NCBI RefSeq assembly: GCF_029869215.1
Contig: NZ_JARWPM010000374.1
Coordinates: 1 to 46,094 of the forward strand
DNA from: Nocardia carnea
GTDB lineage: Bacteria > Actinomycetota > Actinomycetes > Mycobacteriales > Mycobacteriaceae
Direction: 5' to 3'
Length of the DNA stretch: 46,094 nucleotides
Of the stretch, positions 1 to 9,047 are shown in pieces. Every line of letters starts with the position of its first letter. The stretch's first letter is position 1. Made by a program: the position numbers and the translations under genes. The notes under the pieces are model-generated. The model had not been told where the DNA came from, made no database searches, and was given only the letters and a program-made list of their open reading frames with translations.

Positions 1-394
1 GGGGGGGTTTTTATGGCACCTGTTGCGACACCTGCGCTTTTGGGGCTTATTCGGGGCCTTGCCCGGGGGTCCCGCCCGCTTACGCTACCTCGGGGGGTGC
101 GCGCGGGCCGCCCGCCGGCGGGCTCGGCTCCAGATACGTCCCCACGACCGTGGTCGGCGCATCATGGGTATCGCTGCTGGCGTAGGTGAGGCGCGTCGAC
201 CGCGCCGGCGACGTCCCGGGCAGTCCGGGAATCGGAAACACCGGTTGCGATACTTCGGTACGGAGAATCTCGCCCCCGGAACTGGACTGCGTTAGCGCCG
301 GTTGTGTCCATGCGGCTGGTGCGACCGCCGCGGTGCCGGCGACCACGAGGGTTCCCGAAAGGGCAACGACCCATGCGAGCTTTCCGCGCTTCAT
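1..394 (-). CDS. Secretory lipase, N-terminal part, broken at window end
   Basis: The reading frame starts at an ATG (394) 6 nt after a strong AGGAGG. It opens with a signal peptide (MKRGKLAW, a hydrophobic run, then an Ala-rich cleavage region near residue 28). The following TRLTYASSDTHDAPTTVVGTY resembles the region before the catalytic domain of actinobacterial secretory lipases (LIP family). The frame hits a stop at 80, but reading on through stops it gives AGGTPGQGPE, which looks like the family's A-GTQGQGD motif with errors. The gene is therefore a real secreted lipase read through poor-quality sequence, or a pseudogene. The catalytic Ser-Asp-His part lies outside the window. The family hydrolyses triacylglycerol esters outside the cell. 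Confidence 0.6.
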
Positions 395-641
395 AGCGAT
401 CCTCCTGCTTACGGCTCATCCCGGCAGCTATCGAACCGAAAGGCGCCGTGGACGCGAGCGCAACAACGAGGCTCCGAGCAGAAACGTGGCGCTTCGACTC
501 AATAGATCAAGGTCGACATGCGAGTATCGCCGGTCGAGCGCGGAATCGGGCAGATATGTACGTCGTGTCGCCGAGGAATCCGAGACCGGCTACAGGCAGG
601 TAACTATTCGGTCCCACTTGCGGAGATCTGCCGGCGGCAGG

Positions 642-1307
642 ATGGACGGCCCCGTCATGGTCGCCGATGAGCTGGAACGGATATACCGCGCCGGAGACCG
701 GGCACGCTGGGCCAACTACGACCCCAAGCTGTTGCAGCAAGACCATCGGGCGTTCGAAACATGGCTCCGGGCCGAGGGGCCACTCGCGCCGCTGAACGAG
801 CACTACGGCCTGAATTGTTGGGAAATGGTCGGCTATGCGGCGGGCCGGGCCGGTGTGCTGGACAAGCACCAATTGCGTGAGCTGTTCGAACTGCCGCGCA
901 ATGCGGATGGCACCTGGCGTGAGGACTATCTCGACTCGTGGCTGCACCGCATGGGGGACTGGCTGATCCCCGAGGGCCGTCGCGTGTACACCGGCGAACC
1001 GGGCGGTCCGCGCCCGCAGCGGGGCGACATCGTGATGTGGAACGATAACGCCGAGCACGTCACCATGGCGTCCGGACGCACCGGTGCGGACGGGTCCCCC
1101 GAAGTGTATTCCTTCTGGTACGCCCCGAAATATCCGTTGACGTGGGACGAAACGACCGAGTCGTACTCGATCGTGACGGATGCGGTGCAGGTGACAACCG
1201 TGAACGAGCTGTCAGAGGCGATGTACGGTCTCCGTACACCGGCGGGTGAGCCGTACTATCCGCGATCGAACCCTTTCCAGATCAGCTTCGGCCGGGGCCC
1301 GTGGTGA
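642..1307 (+). CDS. Hypothetical protein with a possible papain/NlpC-like Cys-His core
   Basis: Family not recognised with certainty. The 221-residue protein has an early Cys (LNCWEMVGYAAGRAG) followed about 90 residues later by RPQRGDIVMWNDNAEHVTMA. A buried Cys on a helix followed by GDIV and a strand His is the layout of NlpC/P60 and CHAP-type papain-fold enzymes, so a cysteine amidase or peptidase-like activity is an inference. No signal peptide is visible with this start. The frame is open much further upstream, but that part is Arg-rich and not protein-like. ATG 642 was chosen; ATG 657 (MVADELERIYRAGD) is equally possible. It is divergent from the lipase at 394. Confidence 0.6.
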   Translation: MDGPVMVADELERIYRAGDRARWANYDPKLLQQDHRAFETWLRAEGPLAPLNEHYGLNCWEMVGYAAGRAGVLDKHQLRELFELPRNADGTWREDYLDSWLHRMGDWLIPEGRRVYTGEPGGPRPQRGDIVMWNDNAEHVTMASGRTGADGSPEVYSFWYAPKYPLTWDETTESYSIVTDAVQVTTVNELSEAMYGLRTPAGEPYYPRSNPFQISFGRGPW

Positions 1308-1528
1308 ACGCAGCATATTCGCTGGACTCGCGGACGTAGCCACCGCAAGCCCACGGCGCGTGCGACGATGCGCCTGGAGTCGGTTCGCAAACCGGATATC
1401 GATGGCGCGCATCGTACGATCGCCGCGCCTCCCACGACTTCTTCGGCGACGCATTAGCATTCACCGTCGTTGGCTTCGTAGTCTCGGTTTCTGCAGATCG
1501 TCGGCGCACAGCTCAAGAAAGCAGGTCG

Positions 1529-2275
1529 ATGAAAACCATTCTCGCGCTGCTCGTTCGAATCGGCCTGTTGATCGTCTGCCTGGGCCTCGGTTCCGCGGCC
1601 GCTCCGGCCGCGTTCGCCCAACCACGCCCCGCGGCACCGAATCCCGTACTGGTCATCGGCGGATTCGACGCCGACCAGGGAATCTTGGAGGAACTGCGCG
1701 AAGCACTGGACGAATGGGGCTATCCCGCCTATTCGATGGTTCTTCCGGCCGTGCCGTCTCTCTCGGGGGCGCCGACGGGTTCGGCGCCCATCGCCGAATC
1801 GGCGGCAGCGGTCGGGCAGGCGGTGGAAGAGATCCGGCGGGAGACCGGTGCGGCACGGGTCGACCTGGCCGGGCATTCGATGGGCGGGCTCGCCGCCCGG
1901 CACTACGTCAAGTTCTTGCGCGGCGGCGAATCGGTGGGCACCTATGTCGATTTCGGCACTCCGAATTCGGGTCAGTCGCTAGGTTTTCTCTGCTCCTTGT
2001 TCTGGCCCGGATGCCGGGATATCGCGCCGGGATCCCCGTTCCTGCGCGCGCTCAACGAGCCACCCGCGGTCCCGCCGGGCCTGGTTGCCTACCACCTGTT
2101 CTCCGAGAACGAAGGCCCGGAGCGTGAGCCGCTGCCGGGCGCCGTCAACGCGAGTGTCCAGGACTTCTGCCCGGGCCGGCACGTGATTCACCGTAACGAA
2201 CCACGCGACGGTGCCTTCCAGGAGTTGATCGCTTCCGCCCTGCGTGGTGGGCCGCTCGCCACCACCTGCCCGTAG
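1529..2275 (+). CDS. Secreted class 2-type lipase/esterase
   Basis: A 248-residue alpha/beta hydrolase. The first 30 residues form a Sec signal peptide (MKTILALLVRIGLL, then AAAPAAFA), so it acts outside the cell. PVLVIGGFDADQG is the oxyanion-side strand-turn, and DLAGHSMGG holds the nucleophile Ser117. A later HVIHRNE, near residue 220, could carry the catalytic His. Four Cys in the C-terminal half (FLCSLFWPGC, DFCPG, TTCP) fit disulfides of an exported enzyme. The overall pattern is that of the EstA/LipB-like lipases that hydrolyse acyl esters; the substrate is unknown. Start ATG is preceded by AAGAAAGCAGG. It is convergent with the AraC gene at 2332. Confidence 0.8.
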   Translation: MKTILALLVRIGLLIVCLGLGSAAAPAAFAQPRPAAPNPVLVIGGFDADQGILEELREALDEWGYPAYSMVLPAVPSLSGAPTGSAPIAESAAAVGQAVEEIRRETGAARVDLAGHSMGGLAARHYVKFLRGGESVGTYVDFGTPNSGQSLGFLCSLFWPGCRDIAPGSPFLRALNEPPAVPPGLVAYHLFSENEGPEREPLPGAVNASVQDFCPGRHVIHRNEPRDGAFQELIASALRGGPLATTCP

Positions 2276-2331
2276 TAGACACCGATCGGCCGAGCAGCGA
2301 GCCTGAGTGCGGCAGTGAACGCCTGCCCGGG

Positions 2332-3387
2332 CTACGAGCCGTTCGACGAGGTGGCGGCCCGGCCCGTGACCGAACTCGGTGATTCGGAGCTCCACGACCC
2401 ACCGCGCTCGCCCCTCTCGTCGGCTGCTGCCGTGGCGAGCTCCCTGCGTCTGCGCTGCCGGAACTCCCGCGGGGTCTCGCCCATGGCTTCCCTGAATGCG
2501 GTGGAGAACCACGAGGGGTTGAACCCACATCGAGCGGCCAGTTCGCCGATCGGTACAGCCGAGTAGGCGGGATTCTCGAGGAAGGCACATGCGGCGCGCA
2601 TTGCCTCGGCCTGCCGCAGATCCCGGAAGCTGATTCCACTGCGGTACAGAATGGTACGCACCTGCCGGGGCGACCAGCCCAGTGCAGCGGCGACCGCGGG
2701 CAATCGGACGTCCCGGTGGCCGATATGGGTACGAATGTATCGGCGGACCTGCTCGGTGACCTCGATGTACTGGCTCTGTTGCGGGCTCACCTCACCGATC
2801 GCGAGCATGCACAACAGTTCCCCGATGCGCCGGCACACCGCGTCGAACTCACGCTCTGTCAGCGCCCCCTGCTCGGCGTGCGTGCTACGGATGAGTGTCC
2901 GGGTGATCCGGCCCAGTCCGGACGACATATCCAGCTCCGCTGTGCGCGTTCCGGAAAGACCGGCGAAGCCGTCTATTTCCGCGCGCGGCACCTGGAACGC
3001 GTAGGCACATGAACGCGGAATCTGAAGATGGCACACCGTATCGAGCACAGTGACAGCACCCCGGCCGGGTCCGGCGTTGGTGACAGCGCCGCTCTGGTAT
3101 CGGACGGTATAGGTCCCACTTTCCGGGACCACGATCCAGTAGAAATCATCGCCCGCGATCCGGCGGATATGTTTCCGTGTCCGGCTCGACGTCCGCGCTC
3201 CCTGCTGATCCCAGAGCAGCAAGCGGTAACCGGCGCTCTCCTGCACCGACATGGTCGCGCTCCACCGGCTTGGCCCATGGTAGTCGTGATCCATCGGCAT
3301 CAGACTGTCGGCGATCGTGGTCCACGAAGCCGAACTACGCGCGGTGACGCTATAGAACTGCACAGTGTCCGTCCTACCGGATGACAT
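2332..3387 (-). CDS. AraC family transcriptional regulator
   Basis: A 351-residue regulator. The N-terminal part (residues about 1-200) resembles the AraC-type ligand-binding domain. The C-terminal 100 residues are an AraC/XylS double HTH (VRLPAVAAALGWSPRQVRTI and VPIGELAARCGFNPSWFSTAFREAMGETPREFR). The frame is open upstream to 3660, but that part lies inside the P450 gene, so ATG 3387 is taken as the start, 25 nt after the P450 stop. The shared strand and tight spacing suggest one operon with the P450, and it probably controls that gene in response to its substrate. The inducer is unknown. The tail after the HTH is low-complexity and Ser-rich. Confidence 0.82.
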   Translation of the reverse strand: MSSGRTDTVQFYSVTARSSASWTTIADSLMPMDHDYHGPSRWSATMSVQESAGYRLLLWDQQGARTSSRTRKHIRRIAGDDFYWIVVPESGTYTVRYQSGAVTNAGPGRGAVTVLDTVCHLQIPRSCAYAFQVPRAEIDGFAGLSGTRTAELDMSSGLGRITRTLIRSTHAEQGALTEREFDAVCRRIGELLCMLAIGEVSPQQSQYIEVTEQVRRYIRTHIGHRDVRLPAVAAALGWSPRQVRTILYRSGISFRDLRQAEAMRAACAFLENPAYSAVPIGELAARCGFNPSWFSTAFREAMGETPREFRQRRRRELATAAADERGERGGSWSSESPSSVTGRAATSSNGS

Positions 3388-3412
3388 CGGCGGTAGCGAC
3401 CGATGACGGCTG

Positions 3413-4639
3413 TTATCGGGCCCCGCCGAGCGAGATCGGAATGGACAGCGGCCCGATAGTGAAAAACGAGGGAGTGTAGGGAATCTGCTCCGGGTCGATG
3501 GCGAGCTGCAGATCCGGCAGCCGCCGATACAGCGATGCCAGCGCCAGCCGGCCTTCGAGCCGAGCGAGTCCGGCACCGATACAGTAGCGAGGTCCGTGCC
3601 CGAAGCCGAGATGCCCGGACCGTTGTTCGCGGGTGATATCGAACTGATCGGCTGTTTCACCGTATTCGGCCGGGTCTACACCGCACGCCTGGTAGACCAC
3701 CCCGACCGCGTTTCCTTTCGGAATGGCCACACCCGCGATGTCGACGTCTGCGAGGGTGAACCTCCAGCTGGTCATCATCACCGAATGGCGATAGCGCACG
3801 GTCTCTTCGACGACATCGGCCCACAGGCCGTCCGCCTTTGCCGCCCGGAGTTGATCGGGATGTTGTGACAGCGCGATTATCGCGTTTCCCAGCATGTGCA
3901 CGGTGGTTTCGTGACCGGCGACGAGCATGATCCACAGGACTGCCACCAGTTCCTCGTCGGTGAGTTTGTCGTTGTGTTCCCGCGCCCGCACGAGGCCCGT
4001 GGTGAGATCATCCCCCGGCTCGGCCGCCTTCCGGCCCACCAGTTCGTACAGATATTTCTGCAGACCTTCCTGCGCCGCGAAAGCCTGCTCCGGAGAACTG
4101 TTCTGCGCCAGCAAGGTCGCGGTCCAATCGCGCAATCGGCTCCGGTCTTGTTCCGGCACCCCGAACAGCTCGCAGATCACCGCCATCGGCACGGCTTCGG
4201 TGAACGTGGGCACCAGGTCCACCCCGTCGCCGGCAGCCACCACTTCGTCGAGTAGTCCGTCGATGATTTCCTGGATACGCGGTTCGAGCATCGCCACCCG
4301 GCCCGGTGTGAACGCCTTGCTGATCAAGCCACGAAGGCGCCGGTGGTCGCTACCGTCCTTGGTCGACAGGTGTTCGCCCTGCACCACCGCGCGTAACGGC
4401 CAGTCCTGCGGAATGACGCCGTTGTGCAGGTCGGGCCAATGCCGGGGGTCGCGGGCGAAGGTGCTGTTGTCGCCGGCGAGGATCTCGCGAACGGCCTGGT
4501 GGGTCAGCGCGAGATAACCGGGGACGCCGCCGGGAAATTCCACCTGGACGACGGGTGCGATCTCTCGCAGCCGGATGCAGGTGTCGAGTGGTTTCTCGTT
4601 CACGGCTGGGAAGGCGGGCAGTGCGGTCGACACGAACAT
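3413..4639 (-). CDS. Cytochrome P450
   Basis: A soluble bacterial P450 of 408 residues. It shows the I-helix oxygen motif AGHETT, the K-helix ExxR (EETVRYRH), and the haem-binding loop LGFGHGPRYCIG with the thiolate Cys near residue 353. This is the general form of the CYP105/CYP107-type macrolide and steroid hydroxylases, so it is a monooxygenase needing a ferredoxin and reductase, none of which is adjacent. The substrate cannot be read from the sequence. A GTG at 4687 gives 16 more residues; ATG 4639 was chosen because it gives the normal family length and sits just behind GAAAGGA. Downstream is its probable AraC regulator; upstream, divergent, is an ADP-ribosylglycohydrolase. Confidence 0.9.
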   Translation of the reverse strand: MFVSTALPAFPAVNEKPLDTCIRLREIAPVVQVEFPGGVPGYLALTHQAVREILAGDNSTFARDPRHWPDLHNGVIPQDWPLRAVVQGEHLSTKDGSDHRRLRGLISKAFTPGRVAMLEPRIQEIIDGLLDEVVAAGDGVDLVPTFTEAVPMAVICELFGVPEQDRSRLRDWTATLLAQNSSPEQAFAAQEGLQKYLYELVGRKAAEPGDDLTTGLVRAREHNDKLTDEELVAVLWIMLVAGHETTVHMLGNAIIALSQHPDQLRAAKADGLWADVVEETVRYRHSVMMTSWRFTLADVDIAGVAIPKGNAVGVVYQACGVDPAEYGETADQFDITREQRSGHLGFGHGPRYCIGAGLARLEGRLALASLYRRLPDLQLAIDPEQIPYTPSFFTIGPLSIPISLGGAR

Positions 4640-4911
4640 TCCTTTCGACTGGTCCGGCAGCCACCGGAGGTTCGCCCATGAGATCACTCCGCGGCGTTTG
4701 CTCCGGCCTCTGCGCTCCGACCGTGCCCCGAACCCGAAGAAAGTGGGCGCAAACCCGAATTCTGCGGGCGCAGAGCCGAAGTCGTCTCATAGTTCGCCGC
4801 CGTCTAACGGCTGTGCGCGGTGGGCGGGGACCCGTGCGATTGTGGCGAGCCGGCCCGCCGATATCCCGGCCTGTTGCGGGGGCGGATGCCGGTTGGCAGT
4901 ATTGCGCCGGT

Positions 4912-5811
4912 ATGCGACAGCTTTCCGATCCAGTACGGGACAGCCTCGACGGTCTGTCCGTCGGCGATGCGCTCGGGGCGCAATTCTTCGTACCCGGCAT
5001 CTCGGTAGCGGATCTGCGGGCCGGACGGTTCCCCGCGAGCCCATGGCCGTGGACCGATGACACCGAGATGGCGTGCTCGGTGTATTCCGAGCTACGTGAC
5101 CACGGAACCATCGACCGGGACAGGCTCGCGGCCGCCTTCGCGCAACGCTGCGAGCCGTACCGCGGCTATGGTGGCGGCACCGTCGTTGTGCTGCACGAGA
5201 TCCGCGACGGCCGGCCGTGGGCCGAGGCGGCGGGTGCGGCCTTCGGCGGGCGCGGGTCGTGGGGGAACGGCGCGGCGATGCGAGTGGCTCCGCTCGGTGC
5301 GTACTTCGCCGGTGACCCCGACCGCGCGGCGGCTCAGGCGGCGCTGTCCGCGGAGGTCACCCACCGGCATCCGGAAGCGATCGTGGGCGCGATGGCCGTG
5401 GCAGTCGCGGCGAGTCACTGTGCCGGGACTCGGGGGAAGCATTGCGGGCCGGATGAACTGCTGAGTGCCGTCGAGCCGTATCTGATCGCGGGGCGGACCG
5501 GTGACGGTATCCGCAGGGCACGGAAATTGCTCGGCCGGTCCGCCGCCGAAGCGGCGTATGAGCTCGGTAACGGGGCGCAGGTCAGTGCGCCGGATACGGT
5601 TCCGTTCACGCTGTGGGCGGCGGCCACTTTCCTCGACGACTACCCCGCCGCGGTCACCGCGTGTATCGAGGCGGGCGGAGATGTGGACACCACCGCGGCG
5701 ATCGTCGGCGGCATGGTGGCCGCGCATACCGGTGTCGGCGGGACGTGCGGTGTCCCCGAGCGGTGGCTGTCGGCGCGCGAACCGCTGCCGGACTGGGCGA
5801 CGGCGACGTGA
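4912..5811 (+). CDS. ADP-ribosylglycohydrolase family protein
   Basis: 299 residues, the usual length of the DraG/ARH family. The metal-binding signatures are present in order: DGLSVGDALGAQF near the N-terminus, WPWTDDTEM (residues about 46-54) and the C-terminal AGGDVDTTAAIVGGM. The acidic residues coordinate the Mg/Mn pair that removes ADP-ribose from proteins or small molecules. ATG 4912 gives a standard family N-terminus; the upstream open frame lies in non-coding sequence shared with the P450 5' region. It stands alone, divergent from the P450, and its target is not indicated by neighbours. No transferase partner is visible. Confidence 0.88.
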   Translation: MRQLSDPVRDSLDGLSVGDALGAQFFVPGISVADLRAGRFPASPWPWTDDTEMACSVYSELRDHGTIDRDRLAAAFAQRCEPYRGYGGGTVVVLHEIRDGRPWAEAAGAAFGGRGSWGNGAAMRVAPLGAYFAGDPDRAAAQAALSAEVTHRHPEAIVGAMAVAVAASHCAGTRGKHCGPDELLSAVEPYLIAGRTGDGIRRARKLLGRSAAEAAYELGNGAQVSAPDTVPFTLWAAATFLDDYPAAVTACIEAGGDVDTTAAIVGGMVAAHTGVGGTCGVPERWLSAREPLPDWATAT

Positions 5812-5824
5812 CCCGCGGCCGCCG

Positions 5825-6250
5825 TCACGGGGGGATCGGGGTCCACATCTCGACGGTCGTGCCGTGCTCGGAGGTGGTGATCTTCACCTCGCTGAGCAAT
5901 GTCCGGATCATGGCGAGACCGCGGCCGCGGATCGGGTCGGGGCCGGGTGCCGGAGGCCTCCAGCGACCCCGGTCGCGGACGGTGATCCGCAGTCCCGCCG
6001 AATCGAGGGCGGCTCGTAGCCGGACCGTCCCGCCGTCGCCGCGATGGCCGTGTTCGATCGCGTTGGCACACGCCTCACCGGTGGCGAGGAGCACATCGTA
6101 GGCCGTGCGCTCGTCGAGCGGGGAGTCGCGTAACCAGTCCTGCATCGCGTGCCTGACCTCGGCCAGCGCGGCGGGTTTCGCCGGGAAGTCCAGCTGGAAC
6201 CGGCTCGGCGGACTGGGCAGCCCGGTGGGGCGGGCCATCGTCAACGTCAT
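5825..6250 (-). CDS. RsbW-like anti-sigma factor / serine kinase (GHKL ATPase)
   Basis: A 141-residue GHKL ATPase. The N box is GEACANAIEHGHRG, the G1-type motif is VRDRGRWRPP, and the G2 region is RGRGLAMIRTLLSEVK. Such proteins bind a sigma factor and phosphorylate a STAS antagonist on Ser. The match is the gene starting at 6568, which lies divergently. ATG 6250 has AGGAGG only 2 nt away; the in-frame ATG 6238 is also possible. The G1 loop has RW where DxG is followed by G, a mild divergence. It forms the kinase half of a partner switch with the STAS protein and the PP2C phosphatase at 9041-10282. Confidence 0.85.
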   Translation of the reverse strand: MTLTMARPTGLPSPPSRFQLDFPAKPAALAEVRHAMQDWLRDSPLDERTAYDVLLATGEACANAIEHGHRGDGGTVRLRAALDSAGLRITVRDRGRWRPPAPGPDPIRGRGLAMIRTLLSEVKITTSEHGTTVEMWTPIPP

Positions 6251-6567
6251 CGCCTCCTGTAGCTCTCGCCGGCGGACGGCGCAGGCGCGGCTGCGCCCGG
6301 CGTTCGACCGGTGGCGCAGTCGGACTGTGCTTGCGGATAGCCATACCCATTCACTCACCCGGCATGCGGCTCAGCGTCGGTGATCATGCGGACACCGCGC
6401 GCGCAGCCGTATGAATCGCAGATCAGGCGCGATAACGCGCTGATTGCGATGCGGGAAATCGGGTAGATTGATCGCGAAGATCACTTATCGCCCCGGTCGC
6501 GTTCCGGATCGGGGCCTCGAGGTAATAGAGGTGGAGAAGTGGCGAATCGCGAACCGGGAGGTGCACG
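6251..6567. promoter_or_regulatory. Divergent RsbW/STAS intergenic region with a possible alternative-sigma promoter
   Basis: No gene is visible in these 317 bases. On the plus strand, GATT at 6442-6445, a 15-nt spacer and GGGTAG at 6461-6466 resemble the SigF/SigB-type promoter (GTTT, 15-17 nt, GGGTAT) with one mismatch in each box. Just before it, 6422-6445 forms a near-perfect inverted repeat: ATCAGGCGCG against CGCGCTGAT with one bulge. If the promoter is real, the STAS antagonist is under the sigma factor that the module releases, a common positive loop. Confidence 0.35.
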
Positions 6568-6927
6568 GTGAGCAGCGAAGGCGCGTCCCGCATGCTCGAC
6601 GTCCAGGTGCGCGAGGCGGACGAAACCACCATCGTCACCGTGCACGGCGAGGTCGATATGGCTTCGGCACCGCAGTTGCAGACCGCCCTCGAAGGGGCGC
6701 AGCGCGGCGGAACACCGTTGGTGGTGGATATGTCCGAGGTCGGTTTCCTCGGTTCCGCCGGGTTGAGCGTACTGCTGGTGATCACCGAGGCGGCGGGCGC
6801 GGAGGGCGTGCGTGTGGTGGCCTCCGAGGCCGTCCGCCGGCCCATCGAACTCACCGGTCTCGACAAGATGCTGGCGGTGTACGACTCGCTGGACGCCGCC
6901 CTCGCCGTCGGTACCTCGGCGTCGTAA
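6568..6927 (+). CDS. STAS-domain anti-sigma factor antagonist
   Basis: 119 residues, a single STAS domain of the RsbV/SpoIIAA type. The central strand-loop LVVDMSEVGFLGSAGLSVLL carries the likely phosphorylated Ser63 and the small residues after it. Unphosphorylated protein sequesters the RsbW-like kinase and frees the sigma factor; phosphorylation reverses this. It starts at GTG 6568, 6 nt after GGGAGG. It lies divergently from its probable kinase (5825-6250) and convergently with the response regulator. The PP2C protein at 9041-10282 is the likely phosphatase. Confidence 0.9.
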   Translation: MSSEGASRMLDVQVREADETTIVTVHGEVDMASAPQLQTALEGAQRGGTPLVVDMSEVGFLGSAGLSVLLVITEAAGAEGVRVVASEAVRRPIELTGLDKMLAVYDSLDAALAVGTSAS

Positions 6928-6939
6928 CCCGCCCCCGGC

Positions 6940-7383
6940 CTACCGGGTGCGCGGCAGGCGGACGACCTGAACGAAGAAATCGTCGATCTGCTTGATCGCG
7001 GCGACGAACTGGTCCAGATCCACCGGCTTGGTGACGTAGGCGTTGGCGTGCAGTTTGTAACTGCGCAGGATGTCTTCCTCGGCCGCGGAAGTGGTGAGCA
7101 CCACCACCGGGATATGGGAGAGATCCGGATCGGCTTTGATCTTCTCCAGGACCTGCCTGCCGTCGTACTTCGGCAGGTTCAGGTCGAGCAGGATGAGGTC
7201 GGGGCGTGGCGCGTCGGTGTACTCCCCGTTGCGGTAGAGGAAATCGAGCGCCTCCTCACCGTCGTGGGCGACATGTAGCGTGTTGCCGATTTTGTTGTCC
7301 TCGAACGCTTCCCGGGTCATCAGCTCGTCGCCGGGATCGTCCTCGACGAGCAGGATATCGATCGGTCGTCCCGGCACGGTCAT
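6940..7383 (-). CDS. Stand-alone response regulator (Rcp1-like receiver domain)
   Basis: 147 residues, only a receiver domain. The acidic pair is D15/D16 in LLVEDDPGD, the phospho-acceptor is D67 in LILLDLNLP, then T in [12 protein letters not shown] and K in [11 protein letters not shown]. The long insert [15 protein letters not shown] before D67 is typical of the Rcp1 group that pairs with phytochrome-like kinases. There is no output domain, so it must act by protein contact, probably within this signalling module. ATG 7383 overlaps the stop of the kinase by ATGA, so the two are translationally coupled. Confidence 0.92.
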   Translation of the reverse strand: MTVPGRPIDILLVEDDPGDELMTREAFEDNKIGNTLHVAHDGEEALDFLYRNGEYTDAPRPDLILLDLNLPKYDGRQVLEKIKADPDLSHIPVVVLTTSAAEEDILRSYKLHANAYVTKPVDLDQFVAAIKQIDDFFVQVVRLPRTR

Positions 7384-9047
7384 GCGTTGATTCCTTCGGT
7401 CGTTTCGGTCGGGATATTTGGTGACTGCGCTGCGCCGGCTTCTTCGCCCGGCAGCGCCGCAGGAGCGGCCGCAGCCACCGGCTCGGCACGCAGAGTGAAG
7501 CAGATACGGGTCCCTTCGGTGTATCCGGTATCGACCCAGATCCGGCCGCCATGGTATTCGACGATCTTCTTGCAGACGGCCAGACCGATTCCGGTACCGC
7601 TGTATTCGTCGCGGGCGTGCAGCCGCTGGAAGATCACGAATACTTTCTCCGCGAATTCCGGGGCGATCCCGATACCGTTGTCGCTCACGGTGCACAGCAG
7701 GGTGTCGGCCTCCTCGCCGGAGGGGGATACCTCGATCCGGACGACCGGAACCAGTTCGGGCCGGTGGAATTTGATCGCATTGCTGAGCAGGTTCTGCCAC
7801 AGCATCGTCAGCAGGGTGGGTTCGCCCAGGATCTCCGGGAGATCGTCGGGGCGCTCGACCACGGCCTCGGTCTCCTCGATGACGGCCGACAGGTTGGTCA
7901 GCGCCTTGTCCAGCACCCGGCCGAGGAACACCGGTTCGGTGCTGTCGCCCACCCGGCCGACGCGGGAGAAGGTCAGCAGATCGTTGATGAGCACCTGCAT
8001 GCGCTTGGCGCCGTCGACGGCGAAATCGATGTACTGCCTACCCCGCTCGTCGAGCTGGGCGCCGTAGCGCTTCTCCAGCAGCTGGCAGAACGATGCCACC
8101 TTGCGTAGCGGTTCCTGCAGATCGTGCGAGGCGACATAGGCGAACTGTTCCAGCTCCGCGTTGGAGCGGCGCAATTCGTCGGCCTGCAGATCCAGTTCGG
8201 CTTTCTGCTCCCGCAACTGCGCGCCCTGTGACCGCGACGACCCGAGTTCCTCGACCACCCGCCGGCGCATCTGCTCGACTGCCGCGGCCACCTGCCGCAG
8301 ATCCGCGGGACCGCGGCTTTCGATGTGATGGTCGAACTCGCCCTCGGCCACCCGCAGCGACGAATCGGTGAGGTCGGCCAGGGGGCGCACCACCAGCCGG
8401 CGCAGCAGGATGGTCAAGACCGCGCCGGTCAGCAGGAAGGTGATCACCAGGCCGGACAGGACGATGTCGCGGACGGTGCGCGCATGCGATATCGCCTGCT
8501 CGTCCGCCGCGACCGCGGCGGCCAGGTGGTCGTTCTGGACGGTGAACGAGGTGCGCAGTTCGTCGAATACGGTTTTCGCCCGCACCGCCGTGGTGGCGGC
8601 CAGCTCGGCAGCCGCATCCGCATCGGCGGCCGCGGCCAAGGGGTCGGCGTAATCCGTGCGCCACTGCCGCGCCCAGCGTTCGACGGTATCGAGGTCGGCG
8701 GTCAGCTCCGGGCGGTCCGCCAGCAGCGCCCGCAGCTGCCCGGTCGCACGCTCCTGCTCCCGCCTTCCCTCCGCATAGGGTTCGAGGAACCGGGGGTCGG
8801 CGGTGAGGGCGTAGCCGCGCAGGCCGGTCTCCTGGTTGACCAGCGCGCTCTGCAAGCGGTAAGCCTCCGCGGCAGCGGGCAGTGTCTGCCGGACCAGCCG
8901 GTCGGTCGCCTCGCTGGTCTCGCCGATCACCTGTGCACCCGCCACGGCACCGAGCAGCACCACCAGGATCATCAGTCCGAAAACCAGTTGGAACCACGCC
9001 TGCGCGGTGAACCTCCCGGCCGCCCGGAAACCGGATTTACTCAGCAC
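7380..9047 (-). CDS. Membrane sensor histidine kinase with CHASE3 and HAMP domains
   Basis: 555 residues. TM1 is at about 18-40 ([20 protein letters not shown]), followed by an extracytoplasmic CHASE3-like helical region (about 45-190). TM2 is at about 195-215 ([20 protein letters not shown]). A HAMP linker, a short coiled coil ([19 protein letters not shown]), HisKA with phospho-acceptor H308 ([11 protein letters not shown]), and an HATPase_c domain ([25 protein letters not shown]) complete it. This is the Cph1/BphP-like kinase family without photosensory domains. It phosphorylates the downstream Rcp1-like regulator, with which it overlaps by 4 nt, and it overlaps the PP2C gene upstream by 7 nt. 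The C-terminal 40 residues are Ala-rich and unconserved. Confidence 0.93.
   Translation of the reverse strand: MLSKSGFRAAGRFTAQAWFQLVFGLMILVVLLGAVAGAQVIGETSEATDRLVRQTLPAAAEAYRLQSALVNQETGLRGYALTADPRFLEPYAEGRREQERATGQLRALLADRPELTADLDTVERWARQWRTDYADPLAAAADADAAAELAATTAVRAKTVFDELRTSFTVQNDHLAAAVAADEQAISHARTVRDIVLSGLVITFLLTGAVLTILLRRLVVRPLADLTDSSLRVAEGEFDHHIESRGPADLRQVAAAVEQMRRRVVEELGSSRSQGAQLREQKAELDLQADELRRSNAELEQFAYVASHDLQEPLRKVASFCQLLEKRYGAQLDERGRQYIDFAVDGAKRMQVLINDLLTFSRVGRVGDSTEPVFLGRVLDKALTNLSAVIEETEAVVERPDDLPEILGEPTLLTMLWQNLLSNAIKFHRPELVPVVRIEVSPSGEEADTLLCTVSDNGIGIAPEFAEKVFVIFQRLHARDEYSGTGIGLAVCKKIVEYHGGRIWVDTGYTEGTRICFTLRAEPVAAAAPAALPGEEAGAAQSPNIPTETTEGINA

Noticed and set aside
1308..1528. 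Possible coding sequence between the Cys-His protein and the secreted lipase
   Set aside because: Open frames here are Arg-rich on both strands and lack ribosome sites.
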